A DNA stretch of 64,000 bases, taken from assembly GCA_046705285.1 (NCBI GenBank), contig JBJKQK010000211.1:1-64000 (forward strand). Direction: 5' to 3'. Below are positions 36,848 to 46,540 of this stretch, in pieces (position 1 is the stretch's first letter; the number at the start of each line of letters is the position of its first letter). The stretch is from SCRD01 sp046705285. GTDB lineage: Bacteria > Acidobacteriota > Terriglobia > UBA7540. The notes beneath the pieces were generated by a model. The model searched no databases. It was not told the DNA's origin and was given only the letters and a program-made list of their open reading frames with translations. Made by a program: the position numbers and the translations under genes.

Positions 36848-37951
36848 TCATTTAGTACGTGAGGCGCTGCGAACCAGAGCCGGATTTGTCGGTATTGGAA
36901 ATGCCGCGACCGCACTGGGAAGCGCCATGGGGCGGTAGCCGGTCCGGGTCCGGACGTGGTCTTTTTTCAGGTGCTTCCCAACCAGCTTGACCGTGATCTT
37001 GCGCCATCCGTGGTTCGGATTGGGGGCCGGGTAGTAGCTGATCGTGTAAAGATGAGCCAAGTCAGCCCGGATCGATGCAAACGCTTTTTCCTGATCCTGC
37101 CAGTGCGCCGCAAAGTAGGCTCTGCCACCTGTACTGGCAGCCATACGCTTAAAGACTGCCGACGACAACGGGTCGAGCTCTGCCTCCCGGGTGCTGATCA
37201 TGTAAATCGGGATTCCTTCAGACTGTGCAAGCTCACGAACATCTTCGGGTGACACCATGCTGGCATCATCGGGGCCGTTTGAGAAGACCACAATCACTCT
37301 CCGTCCAGAATAGTTGGCGGCGTCCTTCAGGGTCCACAGGAGTGCGTCATAAAGAGCCGCGTCATCTCCGGCGACAGTTGCTTGGACGGCTCGGAGGACC
37401 GGCATGTGTCCACCACTCAACGGGCATGCCCGGAAAAAATCACGGCTGTACGAAAAAAAGGCCACCCGGTCCGAGCGGTTCAAAGAACGAACAAATTGCG
37501 CAATCGAGTCCCGGGCAAGGGCAAAGCCGTGAAACATATAGTTGCTGGTGTCAAACAGGATAAAAACGCTGGCGCCGGGTGTTGAATAAGCGATCCCTCC
37601 GGCCTCTGGCGAAGTCTGAAATGAAAACTTCCCCGCTTTCGCCACTTTTCCGCCCCGTCCTGTATACCTTACACTCCGCGACGTACCATTCGCTGAGCCG
37701 AATGCTGCAATCTTTTCGCGAATTCCATCCTCATAAATCGCAAAATTATTCGGCGCAAGGCCTGTTACATATTTGCCTTTCCGGTTCGTTACGGCCACGT
37801 CCAATTGCACCATGTTGACGTTGACGTGAACAACCGGCATGTTCGGTTCATTGTTCTGGGCAAAGACTAGAACCGCCCCACCCACAGACATGCCGAAGAA
37901 AAGCATTACAAGCAGACAGTGCCGTTCCCGCATAAGCCACCTTCCCTGCAT
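36848..37951 (-). CDS. VWFA-related acidobacterial secreted protein
   Basis: The 367-residue protein has a signal peptide and then NVNMVQLDVAVTNRKGKYVTGLAPNNF's beta-sandwich lead, typical of the acidobacterial VWFA-related family. A von Willebrand A domain follows, beginning VFILFDTSNYM. The MIDAS DxSxS motif is degenerate (D-T-S-N-Y), which may weaken metal-dependent ligand binding. The family is highly expanded in Acidobacteriota and its function is not established. ATG 37951 has AGGA before it and gives a proper signal peptide; the longer frame overlaps the upstream gene. It follows the 1039-residue exported protein by 62 bases, so they are probably one operon. Confidence 0.88.
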   Translation of the reverse strand: MQGRWLMRERHCLLVMLFFGMSVGGAVLVFAQNNEPNMPVVHVNVNMVQLDVAVTNRKGKYVTGLAPNNFAIYEDGIREKIAAFGSANGTSRSVRYTGRGGKVAKAGKFSFQTSPEAGGIAYSTPGASVFILFDTSNYMFHGFALARDSIAQFVRSLNRSDRVAFFSYSRDFFRACPLSGGHMPVLRAVQATVAGDDAALYDALLWTLKDAANYSGRRVIVVFSNGPDDASMVSPEDVRELAQSEGIPIYMISTREAELDPLSSAVFKRMAASTGGRAYFAAHWQDQEKAFASIRADLAHLYTISYYPAPNPNHGWRKITVKLVGKHLKKDHVRTRTGYRPMALPSAVAAFPIPTNPALVRSASRTK

Positions 37952-38013
37952 ATCCCATTCCTCTATTAATACCAGCCGACGGCGGCGCCATGAGCACCCG
38001 CGCACAACAACCG

Positions 38014-41000
38014 TCAGTATCCTGAAGAACTCCCGGGTTTGGGCAGGAGGGAAAACAATTTCCCTTCCTGGAACTCTTTCCCCGTTTTCCGCAACGAGCG
38101 GAGCAAAGCCGGCCAATCATCCAGGTAAGTAGCGGAGATGTTTTCGACCATGGCGTAGGTCAGTTCCGGAACCAGAAGGTTCAACATCACCGGCGAATAG
38201 CCCTTTTCATACGCCAGTTTCGCCCAGTATAGGTTGTTCGATTCCCATGACTCCGCGAGCAGCCGGCTTGAGTAGCCGAGATAAGTAGGGAATGGCTTCA
38301 CGTTCAACAGGACCCTGCGGGCATCCGTCCAATCCAGCGCCGGATGTGGATCGCCAAAATCCTCAGATAATCGCTCCCAACTCACTTCCATGGGGTAGCG
38401 CTGAGCAAGGTCAGCGATTTCTTTCCCGGCCGCCCCGCCTTTGGGGTCATCTGATGGGAATTCCCGCCGGAACTCTATTGCCAGGCAAAAAGTGTCTGCC
38501 GGCGTCAACTCCGCGAGGGCTTTATTCGAACGCCCTTCGCCCAACTCCTTGCCGACATCCTCGAATCTTCTCGGGAGCAGGCGATCCGAAAGGATTGTCA
38601 TGACCCTCTGGCGTAACTGCGGATCCGTTCCGGCAGCCCTTACCAATTCCTCACCATAACGCTGGTAAAGCGCGACGGCCTGCAGCTCAACTCGCGTTAC
38701 GTGCCACCATCTGGGAACCACGGCATCGGCCATGAGCGTCGGCACCAGATCTTCCCAGATCAGCGACTGAACGGTCCTCGGTATGATAAAGTCCTCCTCC
38801 ACTTGCGCCAGCATGTAAGGCAGGTTGGCCAGCGAGCCCACCAGGTGGACACCTCCGGCGGCGGGAACACCGCGGCCAAAAAGCTCCGCCGTTTTCCAGG
38901 ACCGGTCTTCCTGTGCAGTTCTTTCACCGGAGAAATCCTGGGAGCGCACAAAAAGCGTGTTGTTGTAAATCATCTGCGCTCCCGGCATCTCGTAGTAGGC
39001 GTAGTTGAGCCCTACAAGAGTGTCTCTCAAGAAGGGCACCAGTTCGCCACACGCCTCGTCCAGCTTGCGGGGCGAGGGCGTTGCCGTGATAATCCTGGCC
39101 AGGTTCGTGTGCAGTTCGGCCTGGATGTGCCGGTTCTGGTACAGACCCATGGACCACTCGGCTCTTTCCCCTCGTGTGAAGAGCGGTTTGGGCAACTGAA
39201 ACTCCTCCAGTTGCGCCGCCAAAGGAACCAGCGGCCTGGAGGGAGTTTGCCCGTGAGCCATCTGCTGGAGGCCATCCCCCAGGGCAAAAATAGTGTCAAG
39301 TGAAACCAGGCGCTGAGCGATCATCATCGAGCGCATCTTGTTAGCAAGATCAGCCCTCACCTGCTCGCCGGCGGGGTTGGCCTGTTCCGGACCCGCAAGC
39401 AGGTCTATGATCTGGTTTTGCGTCAAAGAGCTCCTGCCGGCAGAAGCCTGCAGCAATTCTGCCAGCGAACTCCGGGCGGCCTGATAAAGCTGATAGTCGG
39501 AACGGATGTTGGCGTAAGGCCTGATGACAGCCTGCCAGGAATGGTTCCAATCCCCTTCGCTAATCTCGTCCTGCCGTGCCAGGATTTGCCAGAGACCTAC
39601 GTTCGCCTGGAAGATCCCCACCGTGTCAGAGCGCAGGGTTTGGTCATGAATGCCGTCTATGGCCTCCGCCGTCTCCATAAAACGCGTAATTGAATCGTTG
39701 CTTAAAGGAAATTCCGAGAACGTAAGATATTGGGCGCCATAGTTGGGAAATCTATCGGCCAGCATGCGAACGGTCTGGGCTGATAAGCGATGCTCTGGAG
39801 AGCGTATGCGGTCGATCGCACTGAGGGACAGGTATGCCTCCAGCGGACTTCTGTCGGAGTTCATGCGGGAAAAAGCAAACATGGATGCCAGCAGCTGCGA
39901 CGGTCTTTTCCAGCTCCGGGCCTGCGAGGCCCACCGTCGAAGCAGCCTGGAATGGTCCGTATGACGCCAGTCATTCAGCACTTCCTTCCAGGTCGCCAGT
40001 GTGCCGGGGATCTGCAGCTTGCCCTTCGCGTCAATCTGGATTCCGGAGACTAACAGCACCAGGCCGGGGTCCGGCCTGAACACCGGGCGGGCTGCTCCGG
40101 GAGACGGGTCTTTCCCAAGCAATGCATTGTAAAAGAGCTGCAGGTGTTGAGGTTCCGTCAGGTACGCTTGCTGCGCGGAGTCAGCCCTTAACAGGACATC
40201 AAAATAGGCGGCCAGCCAGCCTTTGTCTTTCGAACACAGGCGGGTGACGAATTCCGCGGGAAAGTCCGGACTCACCCCCACCAGCTTCTTCCAGGCAGCA
40301 TCAGCACCCCTTCCTCCCGGGACCAGCACGTGCCCCGATCGGATCATCATCTGATCACCGTAAAAATCCAGCTCCGGTGAAAGGGGCAACAGACTCTTGA
40401 GCCCGGGCGATTGCACCAGATAGTCGCGGGTGCCCCGGTCCATCCGTGCCATGGACCAGTAAAGCCTGGCCAAACGGGCATCCGAGATCAGCGCATCAAG
40501 GAGATCATCTTTCTTATTCGGGTCAAGCTCCTTCCACACCTTCTGGGTAAAAAGGATCGGAACTTTGAAGCTCCCGAACGCGTATTCGAACGGCTTGCCT
40601 CCGCGCAAAGTCCGCTCCAGCGCGGTAAGAGGGAACCCGGAATCGTCGGTAAGGAAGGCCCTGTCGCGGTCGCCAGTCTCGAGTGAGGTCTTGGGCCCGC
40701 AGGGCGCCGCCAGATCGTAACCCAGAGTCCTCAGCAGCGGTCCCGCCTGGTCACAACTGCTGATGCGGATAATATGCCGCGACCCGGCAAGCGCCGCCAG
40801 TTCCTTGGCCTGCTTCAGGTATTCTTTCAGCAAAATCAGATATTCCGTGGGCTGCGGCCTTCGTCCTTTGCGGTTATATGTATAGCCTTCGACAGCCACA
40901 TTGTGCGCGAGAAGAGGGACCAGCTCATCTGTAGACGCTTCCTGGCTGATTGCCGCCAGTCGGAGGAAGGAATGCCGCGTCCCCGGAATGGTCATCGTGG

Positions 41001-41133
41001 AAAAGGATTGTACGGAGGAACCTCCGACACTGGAAGAGTGCGTATCCGCGCCCCGAGCGCTGCCAGCCATTCCCCATGCAGGGAAAAGGAAAACAATGGC
41101 AAACACTGCTGAACGGAGGAACAAAGATTTCAT
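38014..41133 (-). CDS. large exported protein of unknown function
   Basis: The 1039-residue product starts with a Sec signal (FLRSAVFAIVFLFPAWGMAG) and continues with an almost entirely helical sequence, without cysteine-rich, TPR-consensus or enzyme motifs that I recognise. It contains many aromatic and Leu-Arg-rich helices such as LARLYWSMARMDRGTRDYLV. ATG 41133 is chosen for its AGGAGGGG. It is upstream of the VWA protein on the same strand; paired large helical proteins with VWA proteins occur in Acidobacteriota, and a joint envelope function is inference only. Confidence 0.75.
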   Translation of the reverse strand: MKSLFLRSAVFAIVFLFPAWGMAGSARGADTHSSSVGGSSVQSFSTMTIPGTRHSFLRLAAISQEASTDELVPLLAHNVAVEGYTYNRKGRRPQPTEYLILLKEYLKQAKELAALAGSRHIIRISSCDQAGPLLRTLGYDLAAPCGPKTSLETGDRDRAFLTDDSGFPLTALERTLRGGKPFEYAFGSFKVPILFTQKVWKELDPNKKDDLLDALISDARLARLYWSMARMDRGTRDYLVQSPGLKSLLPLSPELDFYGDQMMIRSGHVLVPGGRGADAAWKKLVGVSPDFPAEFVTRLCSKDKGWLAAYFDVLLRADSAQQAYLTEPQHLQLFYNALLGKDPSPGAARPVFRPDPGLVLLVSGIQIDAKGKLQIPGTLATWKEVLNDWRHTDHSRLLRRWASQARSWKRPSQLLASMFAFSRMNSDRSPLEAYLSLSAIDRIRSPEHRLSAQTVRMLADRFPNYGAQYLTFSEFPLSNDSITRFMETAEAIDGIHDQTLRSDTVGIFQANVGLWQILARQDEISEGDWNHSWQAVIRPYANIRSDYQLYQAARSSLAELLQASAGRSSLTQNQIIDLLAGPEQANPAGEQVRADLANKMRSMMIAQRLVSLDTIFALGDGLQQMAHGQTPSRPLVPLAAQLEEFQLPKPLFTRGERAEWSMGLYQNRHIQAELHTNLARIITATPSPRKLDEACGELVPFLRDTLVGLNYAYYEMPGAQMIYNNTLFVRSQDFSGERTAQEDRSWKTAELFGRGVPAAGGVHLVGSLANLPYMLAQVEEDFIIPRTVQSLIWEDLVPTLMADAVVPRWWHVTRVELQAVALYQRYGEELVRAAGTDPQLRQRVMTILSDRLLPRRFEDVGKELGEGRSNKALAELTPADTFCLAIEFRREFPSDDPKGGAAGKEIADLAQRYPMEVSWERLSEDFGDPHPALDWTDARRVLLNVKPFPTYLGYSSRLLAESWESNNLYWAKLAYEKGYSPVMLNLLVPELTYAMVENISATYLDDWPALLRSLRKTGKEFQEGKLFSLLPKPGSSSGY

Positions 41134-41589
41134 GGCAAGCCCCTCCTGCCTTCCAGGACCCTTATGGCCCCGGCTGCTTACTCTACCGGGAGAAACAAGA
41201 CTACATTCGCCCCTGGATGCCTGCGAACTGAAGATTGTGATTTCTTTCGGCGGCTCGCACTCATCCACACCTCTCCCGGGTCAGGGGTTACGTCCGCAAT
41301 TAGAATATGAGCTCCCTGGATGGTCCATAGTATATTCCTCCGGTCATGTTGATTCAATCTCAAAGTGCAATTTCCCCTTGCGGTGGTCAATCCCACATCC
41401 TGGGCCGTGCCGGGGCTGGTAGAGGGTCTACGGCGGCCGAATTACTCCGGCAACCAAGGGAGCCACAATCCGCCTTGCAACCGCCTTTACCTCGCACCTC
41501 TGCTGGAAATCCGCTCCAGCACCGGAACGTTCCCCAGGCTCCCTGTGTATGACGGGGCATGTCACAATTTCAGGAAAGGAAGTGATCTC
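41134..41589. other. intergenic region, no gene seen
   Basis: About 450 bases before the decayed DUF4440 gene contain only short shadow ORFs. No RNA gene or repeat was recognised. Confidence 0.35.
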
Positions 41590-41876
41590 GTGAACAAGCT
41601 GCTTACGGTTTCGAAAGACGGTGCTCGTACTCCTGCTCGTGTTGTTTCCCGTCCGCGCAGGCGCGCAAGCCATCCCGGCCCTCCAGGACATCAGGTCACA
41701 GGCGTAACTCTGAAAGGCTGTGGCAGCGCTCGATGCTACCCTGTTCGATGCTTACAACCGTTGCGGTCTGAAAAAGCTCGCAAGCCTGATCGATAGCGAT
41801 ATCGAAATTCTTTCACGGCAAGGACGGAGTCACGTTTGGCAAAGCAAACCTGGCGGCTCCGCACCCAAAAGCCTGA
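41590..41876 (+). pseudogene. DUF4440/SnoaL-like (NTF2 fold) secreted protein, frameshifted remnant
   Basis: Reading across three frame changes restores a recognisable gene. From GTG 41590 (behind AGGAAAGGAAG) the frame gives VNKLLTVSK. A one-base shift then gives a signal peptide TVLVLLLVLFPVRAGAQA, interrupted by TAA and TGA codons. The same frame then continues with KAVAALDATLFDAYNRCGLKK and ASLIDSDIE. Another one-base shift then gives FHGKDGVTFGKANLAA. This is the DUF4440/NTF2-like pattern (small secreted proteins with A.l.a...D...l..l.aDD.ef.h..G). The downstream half is missing because the phosphoesterase gene ends at 41886. It is clearly non-functional. Confidence 0.65.
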
Positions 41877-41885
41877 TCCCTGGCT

Positions 41886-43319
41886 TCATCTGTTGGGCGG
41901 TTTGGCCACCTCCCGATGTTCAGGCGCCGGAGCCGAGGGCGGCGGCGGAAGTTGCCCAGCCGGGGGCGGGTAGCGGCGCAGGAAGGTCCCGATATCCGGC
42001 ACGGATTCCTGGATGTTCACTGCCGGCTGATAGACGCAACCCTGCTCCCAGCCGGCTGGAGTGGGAAGGTTGGCGGGAATAGGAATAACGTCGGCAGGGT
42101 TCGGAGTCTGGTTAAAGTCGAAGCAATCGAACATCGGTTCGGCATAGCCATCCCGCGCGGTCAGGTGTCCGAGCCCGAAACGCTCTTCGATAAACTTCAG
42201 CATCGAAGTGAAATCGTAAGTCTGGTGCGATATGTGGCCAGGCTTGGCAAAGGGTGAAATCACCAGCGTGGGCACGCGCGGGCCATACCCATAAGCGTCC
42301 ACCAGCGGTGGCGGAACATGATCATAAAAGCCTCCGTAATCGTCCCAGGTCAGAAAGATGACGCAGTTCTTCCAGTAAGGGCTTTGCATCAGAGCGTTAA
42401 CCAGTCGGGTCACATACCACATGCCCACCTCTGGCGACGCCGGAGGATGTTCGCTGTCCCGCCCCATGGGCACAATCCAGGAAACTTCCGGCAACGTCCC
42501 CTTCTTGAGGTCCTGGAAATATTCCTTGAGGGCTACCAGGTGCGCCATGTCCGCCGGGTTGTCACGAATGGCCTTGAAACCGGGCAGAGGGTTCCACAGC
42601 GAGTAATGCTTGGGATCGGGGTCTTTCAGGTAATCGCGATTCTTACCGGTCCCGTTCACAGGCTGCGTTTCTTCATAATATTTCCAGGAGACATTGGCCT
42701 TGGTAAACAGGTTCACCATGGTGGGGAAGTCGTAGCCACCCGGCGTGTCGAGGACCTGTTCGATTTCCTTTATGGAAAAGAGATTGTTAATCACGCCGCC
42801 CGACTGCGCCGCGACGGTATAAAGGTGGTTCGGCAGGCTCGCGCCCATCAGCGACGAGAAAAAGCGGTCGCAGAGCGTATAGTGCTTCGCGTAGTTCCAG
42901 TAATTGGGAATATCGCGCTGGTCGTAATAGCCCATGGTGTAGGGCGTGCCTTCAGCCCAGACAAACCCGTCCATCGCGCCATGGTCATATGCAGCGTGTG
43001 CAATCACCCAGCGATGCGCCAGGTCGCATGGAGGCATGCTGGCCGCCATATGAAAGGGAGCGATGCAGCGCTTTGACCCCGGCAACACCGGAGAACAGGT
43101 TCCCGGCGGGAAACCATCCGCATTGGGATACGTGCCGAAGTAATTGTCAAAAGAGCGATTTTCCTGAATGATCCAGACGATGTGTTCGACCTTGTCGAGC
43201 CCCGCTGGCCTGTGGATCGTCTGGCCAGGATACTGCAGCGGAGCCGCCGACACCACAACGGCCGCACCCGAAACCGCCAGCGCAAACGCCACCACCTGAG
43301 TGACGGTGAGTTTCTTCAT
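41886..43319 (-). CDS. phosphoesterase/phospholipase C-like enzyme (PF04185 family), secreted
   Basis: The 477-residue protein has a Sec signal and the signature HIVWIIQENRSFDNYFGTYP, which begins the phosphoesterase family that includes non-haemolytic phospholipase C and the acid phosphatase AcpA. The metal-site motifs VSWIVPMGRDSEHPP, TWDDYGGFYDHVPPP and RVPTLVISPF follow in the usual order. It should hydrolyse phosphodiester or phosphomonoester bonds outside the cytoplasm; lipid or phosphate scavenging is plausible. The C-terminus is Pro-rich. It is convergent with the decayed DUF4440 gene. Confidence 0.9.
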   Translation of the reverse strand: MKKLTVTQVVAFALAVSGAAVVVSAAPLQYPGQTIHRPAGLDKVEHIVWIIQENRSFDNYFGTYPNADGFPPGTCSPVLPGSKRCIAPFHMAASMPPCDLAHRWVIAHAAYDHGAMDGFVWAEGTPYTMGYYDQRDIPNYWNYAKHYTLCDRFFSSLMGASLPNHLYTVAAQSGGVINNLFSIKEIEQVLDTPGGYDFPTMVNLFTKANVSWKYYEETQPVNGTGKNRDYLKDPDPKHYSLWNPLPGFKAIRDNPADMAHLVALKEYFQDLKKGTLPEVSWIVPMGRDSEHPPASPEVGMWYVTRLVNALMQSPYWKNCVIFLTWDDYGGFYDHVPPPLVDAYGYGPRVPTLVISPFAKPGHISHQTYDFTSMLKFIEERFGLGHLTARDGYAEPMFDCFDFNQTPNPADVIPIPANLPTPAGWEQGCVYQPAVNIQESVPDIGTFLRRYPPPAGQLPPPPSAPAPEHREVAKPPNR

Positions 43320-43505
43320 TCCCCACCCCCATTACGTTTCCTGAAATAATTCCGACCGAAACGCGGAGGCTAGACACTCCCCCTCCGCACCACTCTGGCA
43401 AGGCTTGTATCACCGGCGCTAAATGCTGTCAAGCATTTTTCCTGACAGCGTCTTCGCTTCTTTTCGGACAACATTTTGTTCCAGCCATCCTGCTAAACTA
43501 ACCTC

Positions 43506-44267
43506 ATGTTTCGCACAAGGTTCAAGAAGCAGATCGTGGCGGAGTTCTTGCCGCCGTTACGAACGGGGAAGAAACACAACGTCATAATTCTTTGTGACGG
43601 GATGCCTTCCGTTCCCACCAAGCAGCCGCTGGCGGAGTTCCTGGCCCGCAAGGGCTACTGGGTCTTCTATCCCCGCTGGCGAGGGGCATGGGAAAGCGAC
43701 GGGAAATTCCTCGAAAAATCACCGGTTGAAGACATCGCCGACGTGATCACCGAAATCGAGAAAGGCCGCGTCAAAGAAATCGCCTTCGGCAAGGAATTCC
43801 ATGTCATCCCCGATTCGCTGTTTGTTATCGGTGGAAGTTTCGGCGGCGCGGCAGCGATCCTCTCCTCTCTGGACCCTCGCGTCAGGAAAGTGGTCGCCAA
43901 TTGTCCCGTGGTTGACTGGAGCGCTCTGCAACAGGAACAGGAGAAAGAGACCTCCAACCAGAGCTACCCGGCTTATATCCGCGAAGCATTCGGAAACGGA
44001 TACCGCCTTTCCGGCAGGAACTGGAACAAGCTGTTGCGAGGCAATTTCTTTAATCCCGCCCGGCACGTCCGCGAAGTGGCCGGGTCCAAAATCATGATGT
44101 TCCACGCCAAAGACGATCCCTACATTCCATGGAAGCAGGTGGATGGCTTCGCCAGGCAAGCGGGAATCAAGCTGAACCTTCTGCCACGCGGCGGCCATCT
44201 CAGTACCACCAGAACTGTTCAGAGATACTGGCCCCGCATCAGCCATTTCTTCGATTCCAGGCCATAG
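43506..44267 (+). CDS. alpha/beta hydrolase (dienelactone hydrolase/S9-like)
   Basis: The 253-residue cytosolic protein has the nucleophile elbow IGGSFGGAA (Ser111), an acidic residue in FHAKDDPYIP (Asp203/204) and His231 in PRGGHLST. This completes a catalytic triad in the alpha/beta hydrolase order. Homologous regions occur in prolyl oligopeptidase-like peptidases and esterases; substrate unknown. The final residues overlap the end of an antisense transposase remnant, so the natural C-terminus may have been changed by the insertion. Confidence 0.82.
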   Translation: MFRTRFKKQIVAEFLPPLRTGKKHNVIILCDGMPSVPTKQPLAEFLARKGYWVFYPRWRGAWESDGKFLEKSPVEDIADVITEIEKGRVKEIAFGKEFHVIPDSLFVIGGSFGGAAAILSSLDPRVRKVVANCPVVDWSALQQEQEKETSNQSYPAYIREAFGNGYRLSGRNWNKLLRGNFFNPARHVREVAGSKIMMFHAKDDPYIPWKQVDGFARQAGIKLNLLPRGGHLSTTRTVQRYWPRISHFFDSRP

Positions 44268-44532
44268 AACACCGCCGCTGCCGTAACGCCGCCGTCACCC
44301 GATCCTGGGCTGCACCTCCGATCCACCGGTTTGATGGTCGCCCCCGCAGCCGGTGCACGATCCCTCCATCGCCCTCCTCCCTCCGCCGCGCCAGCAGCTT
44401 CCTCACCCACCGCGCGCTCAGCCCCAACTGCGCCGCCCCTTCCCGTTGGCTCCATTGCCTTCGCTCGATCCCTTCCAACACAACCAATCGATCCCGATCC
44501 CGCTGACTCAACTTCAGTTCCTCTTTTCTCAT
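44239..44532 (-). mobile_element. ISNCY-family transposase remnant (N-terminal helix-turn-helix)
   Basis: The frame starts ATG 44532 behind TTGGGAG and reads LSQRDRDRLVVLEGIERRQWS, then AAQLGLSARWVRKLLARRREEGD and HRLRGRPSNR. This is the N-terminal helix-turn-helix of ISNCY (ISDol1-type) transposases, which normally exceed 400 residues with a DDE domain. Here only about 85 real residues remain before the frame runs into the antisense of the alpha/beta hydrolase end at about 44268. No terminal repeat could be identified. It is a deletion remnant and cannot transpose. Confidence 0.7.
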
Positions 44533-45161
44533 CTCCCAAAGCTTCTAACTTCTGCACCGGAACTTCCTGCTTTGCTCACAGAGGAACTTCTCGCTTTGCA
44601 GCCATATGCACGCGAATTCGCTTGACAGCCATGGGCTACTGTGCTAGTCTATCTTATGTTGAGAAGGCCGGCTGGTTTCGATTGCTGGCCCGGAAATAGA
44701 TAGTCTGGGTAGACTGTCATTGTGGCGTTAAGCTGTTGAAAATGCAAGACCGGCGAGTTTGGCATTAAAAATGTGAGACAAAAAGTATTGTTTTTCAAAA
44801 ACGAACCGGAGAAGTGGTTGAAAACAAAGGATCGGCCTGAAAAACGAACCTAAAAAACGGCCAAACGAACCTAAAACGAAGCTACCGATCTCGTTGAAAA
44901 CAATAGGCTGTGAAAAAAACGAACCTAAAACGAACCCAAAACGAACCTAAGAACGACCTCAAGTCATCTAGCCTTGTTCGATCATGAAAACCTCCGTTCC
45001 TAGCCCTCATCGTGCGAAGCCTATGCCCCAAAAGAGCCCAAGCCGCCAGCCATCTGCCAGGAGGTTTTGCTCAATCCCGCGAGCTTATTTATCCAAACCT
45101 GTTCGTCCGGTTTCCCGATGCTATACTTGTTGACCAGCTTTAACCCTCTGAGGTGATCCGA
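44533..45161. other. gene-free region with IS flank and repeat array
   Basis: This 630-base stretch holds the sequence upstream of the transposase remnant and the second GGTTCGTTTT array (44798-44955). A TTGACA (44622-44627) with 17-base spacer to TAGTCT points rightward, but no gene follows closely. Near pyrC a TATACT (45122-45127) may be its -10. Confidence 0.35.
44798..44955 (-). repeat. GGTTCGTTTT-type repeat array, copy B (inverted)
   Basis: On the minus strand this region carries two TTTTCAAC-starting units about 76 bases apart and at least seven GGTTCGTTTT-like decamers. Its stretch 44798-44834 is an exact 37-base reverse complement of 6862-6898 in copy A. It lies about 260 bases upstream of the ISNCY remnant. 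Confidence 0.75.
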
Positions 45162-46439
45162 GTGACTTCATTACTGATTCGACGTGGGCGCATTGTTTCG
45201 CCGGAAGACCGACTGGACGGCGAGATGGACCTGCTGATTGAAGGCGGCACGATTCGCAAAATTGCCCCGCATCTTTCCGGCCCTGCTGACGAAATCATTG
45301 ATGCTCGCGGCCAGATTGTTGCGCCAGGTCTTATCGACATTCACGTCCACTTGCGCGAGCCGGGCGGCGAGATTTCAGAGACCATTGAAAGCGGCCTTCG
45401 CGCCGCGGTTGCCGGCGGATTCACTGCCGTCTGTCCCATGGCCAACACTCGTCCCGTCAATGACAATCCCGAGCTGACCCGCCGCCTTGTTCGCCGCGCG
45501 GAGGAGCTTAAGCTGGCCCGCGTTTTTCCCGTTGCCGCTGTCTCCATGGGAAGTGAAGGTGAAAAGCTGACAGACTTCCCGGCCCTGATCGATGCCGGCG
45601 CGGTTGGATTTTCAGACGACGGCAAGCCCGTAAAAACAGCCACTCTGATGAAAGAAGCTCTTGAGAAGGCAAAAGGCCTCGGCACGCCGATTTTCGACCA
45701 CTGCGAAGTGCCGGAATTGAGCGCCGGCAGGGTGATGAACGAAGGCATTCACTCGAGATCTCTGGGCCTGTGCGGAATCCCCAACAGCGCGGAAGATGGA
45801 TGCATCGAACGCGACATCAGGCTTGCCGCAGCCACCGGCGGGTGTCTGCACGTGATGCACCTGACAACGGCAGGCGGAATCCAGATGGTCCGTGAAGCGA
45901 AAAGCCGGGGATTGAACGTGACCTGCGAGGTGACGCCGCACCACTTTACCCTGACCGACGAGGCCGTGACACGTTATGGGACCAATGCCAAGATGAATCC
46001 TCCGCTCCGCGCGGCCGAAGATGTGGAAGCCCTCCTGGCGGGCATTCAGGACGGGGTTGTGGACGCAATTGCGACGGACCACGCGCCGCATGCAGCAGAA
46101 TTGAAGGCGCGGCCGATGGCCGAGGCGCCTTTCGGCGTGACTGGCCTTGAAACAGCCCTGGGACTCGCTCTCACCCGGCTGGTTCACTCCGGAAAAATCT
46201 CGCTCGGCCAGTTGATCGGCCTGATGAGTACAAAGCCTGCCCGGATCATCAACAAGCCGCTTGGCCGCGTCAGGGTAGGAGGCGACGCAGACCTGACCTT
46301 GTTCGATGCGGATCTCGAGTGGACCTATCGCGCGACGGAAGGTTGTTCCAGGAGCCACAATTCGCCGTTCGATGGCTGGACGCTGCGGGGCGCTGCTACT
46401 GCAACCATTGTGCAAGGACGGATCGTGTTCCGGCGCTGA
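45162..46439 (+). CDS. pyrC: dihydroorotase
   Basis: This zinc enzyme closes carbamoyl aspartate to dihydroorotate in pyrimidine synthesis. The 425 residues match class I dihydroorotases: metal ligands in DIHVHLREPG (His61, His63), carbamylation or metal region MANTRPVNDNP, further histidines in HCEVP and HVMHLTTAGG, and the catalytic aspartate in IATDHAPHA. GTG 45162 is chosen because GAGG lies about eight bases upstream; GTG 45153 would overlap that site. It faces pyrE and pyrF, which lie on the other strand 100 bases away. Confidence 0.96.
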   Translation: MTSLLIRRGRIVSPEDRLDGEMDLLIEGGTIRKIAPHLSGPADEIIDARGQIVAPGLIDIHVHLREPGGEISETIESGLRAAVAGGFTAVCPMANTRPVNDNPELTRRLVRRAEELKLARVFPVAAVSMGSEGEKLTDFPALIDAGAVGFSDDGKPVKTATLMKEALEKAKGLGTPIFDHCEVPELSAGRVMNEGIHSRSLGLCGIPNSAEDGCIERDIRLAAATGGCLHVMHLTTAGGIQMVREAKSRGLNVTCEVTPHHFTLTDEAVTRYGTNAKMNPPLRAAEDVEALLAGIQDGVVDAIATDHAPHAAELKARPMAEAPFGVTGLETALGLALTRLVHSGKISLGQLIGLMSTKPARIINKPLGRVRVGGDADLTLFDADLEWTYRATEGCSRSHNSPFDGWTLRGAATATIVQGRIVFRR

Positions 46440-46540
46440 AAAGAGACCATGCCTTATGGGTTCCTGCCAGGAGGGAAGCGTTGCCGCCGCCAACCACGCT
46501 CATCTTAAGCCTTTACCATCGCCCCTGCATCTCTGGACGA

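Noticed and set aside
44622..44650. TTGACA-17-TAGTCT promoter pointing right from the IS region
   Set aside because: The -10 matches only three of six and no gene starts within 450 bases downstream.
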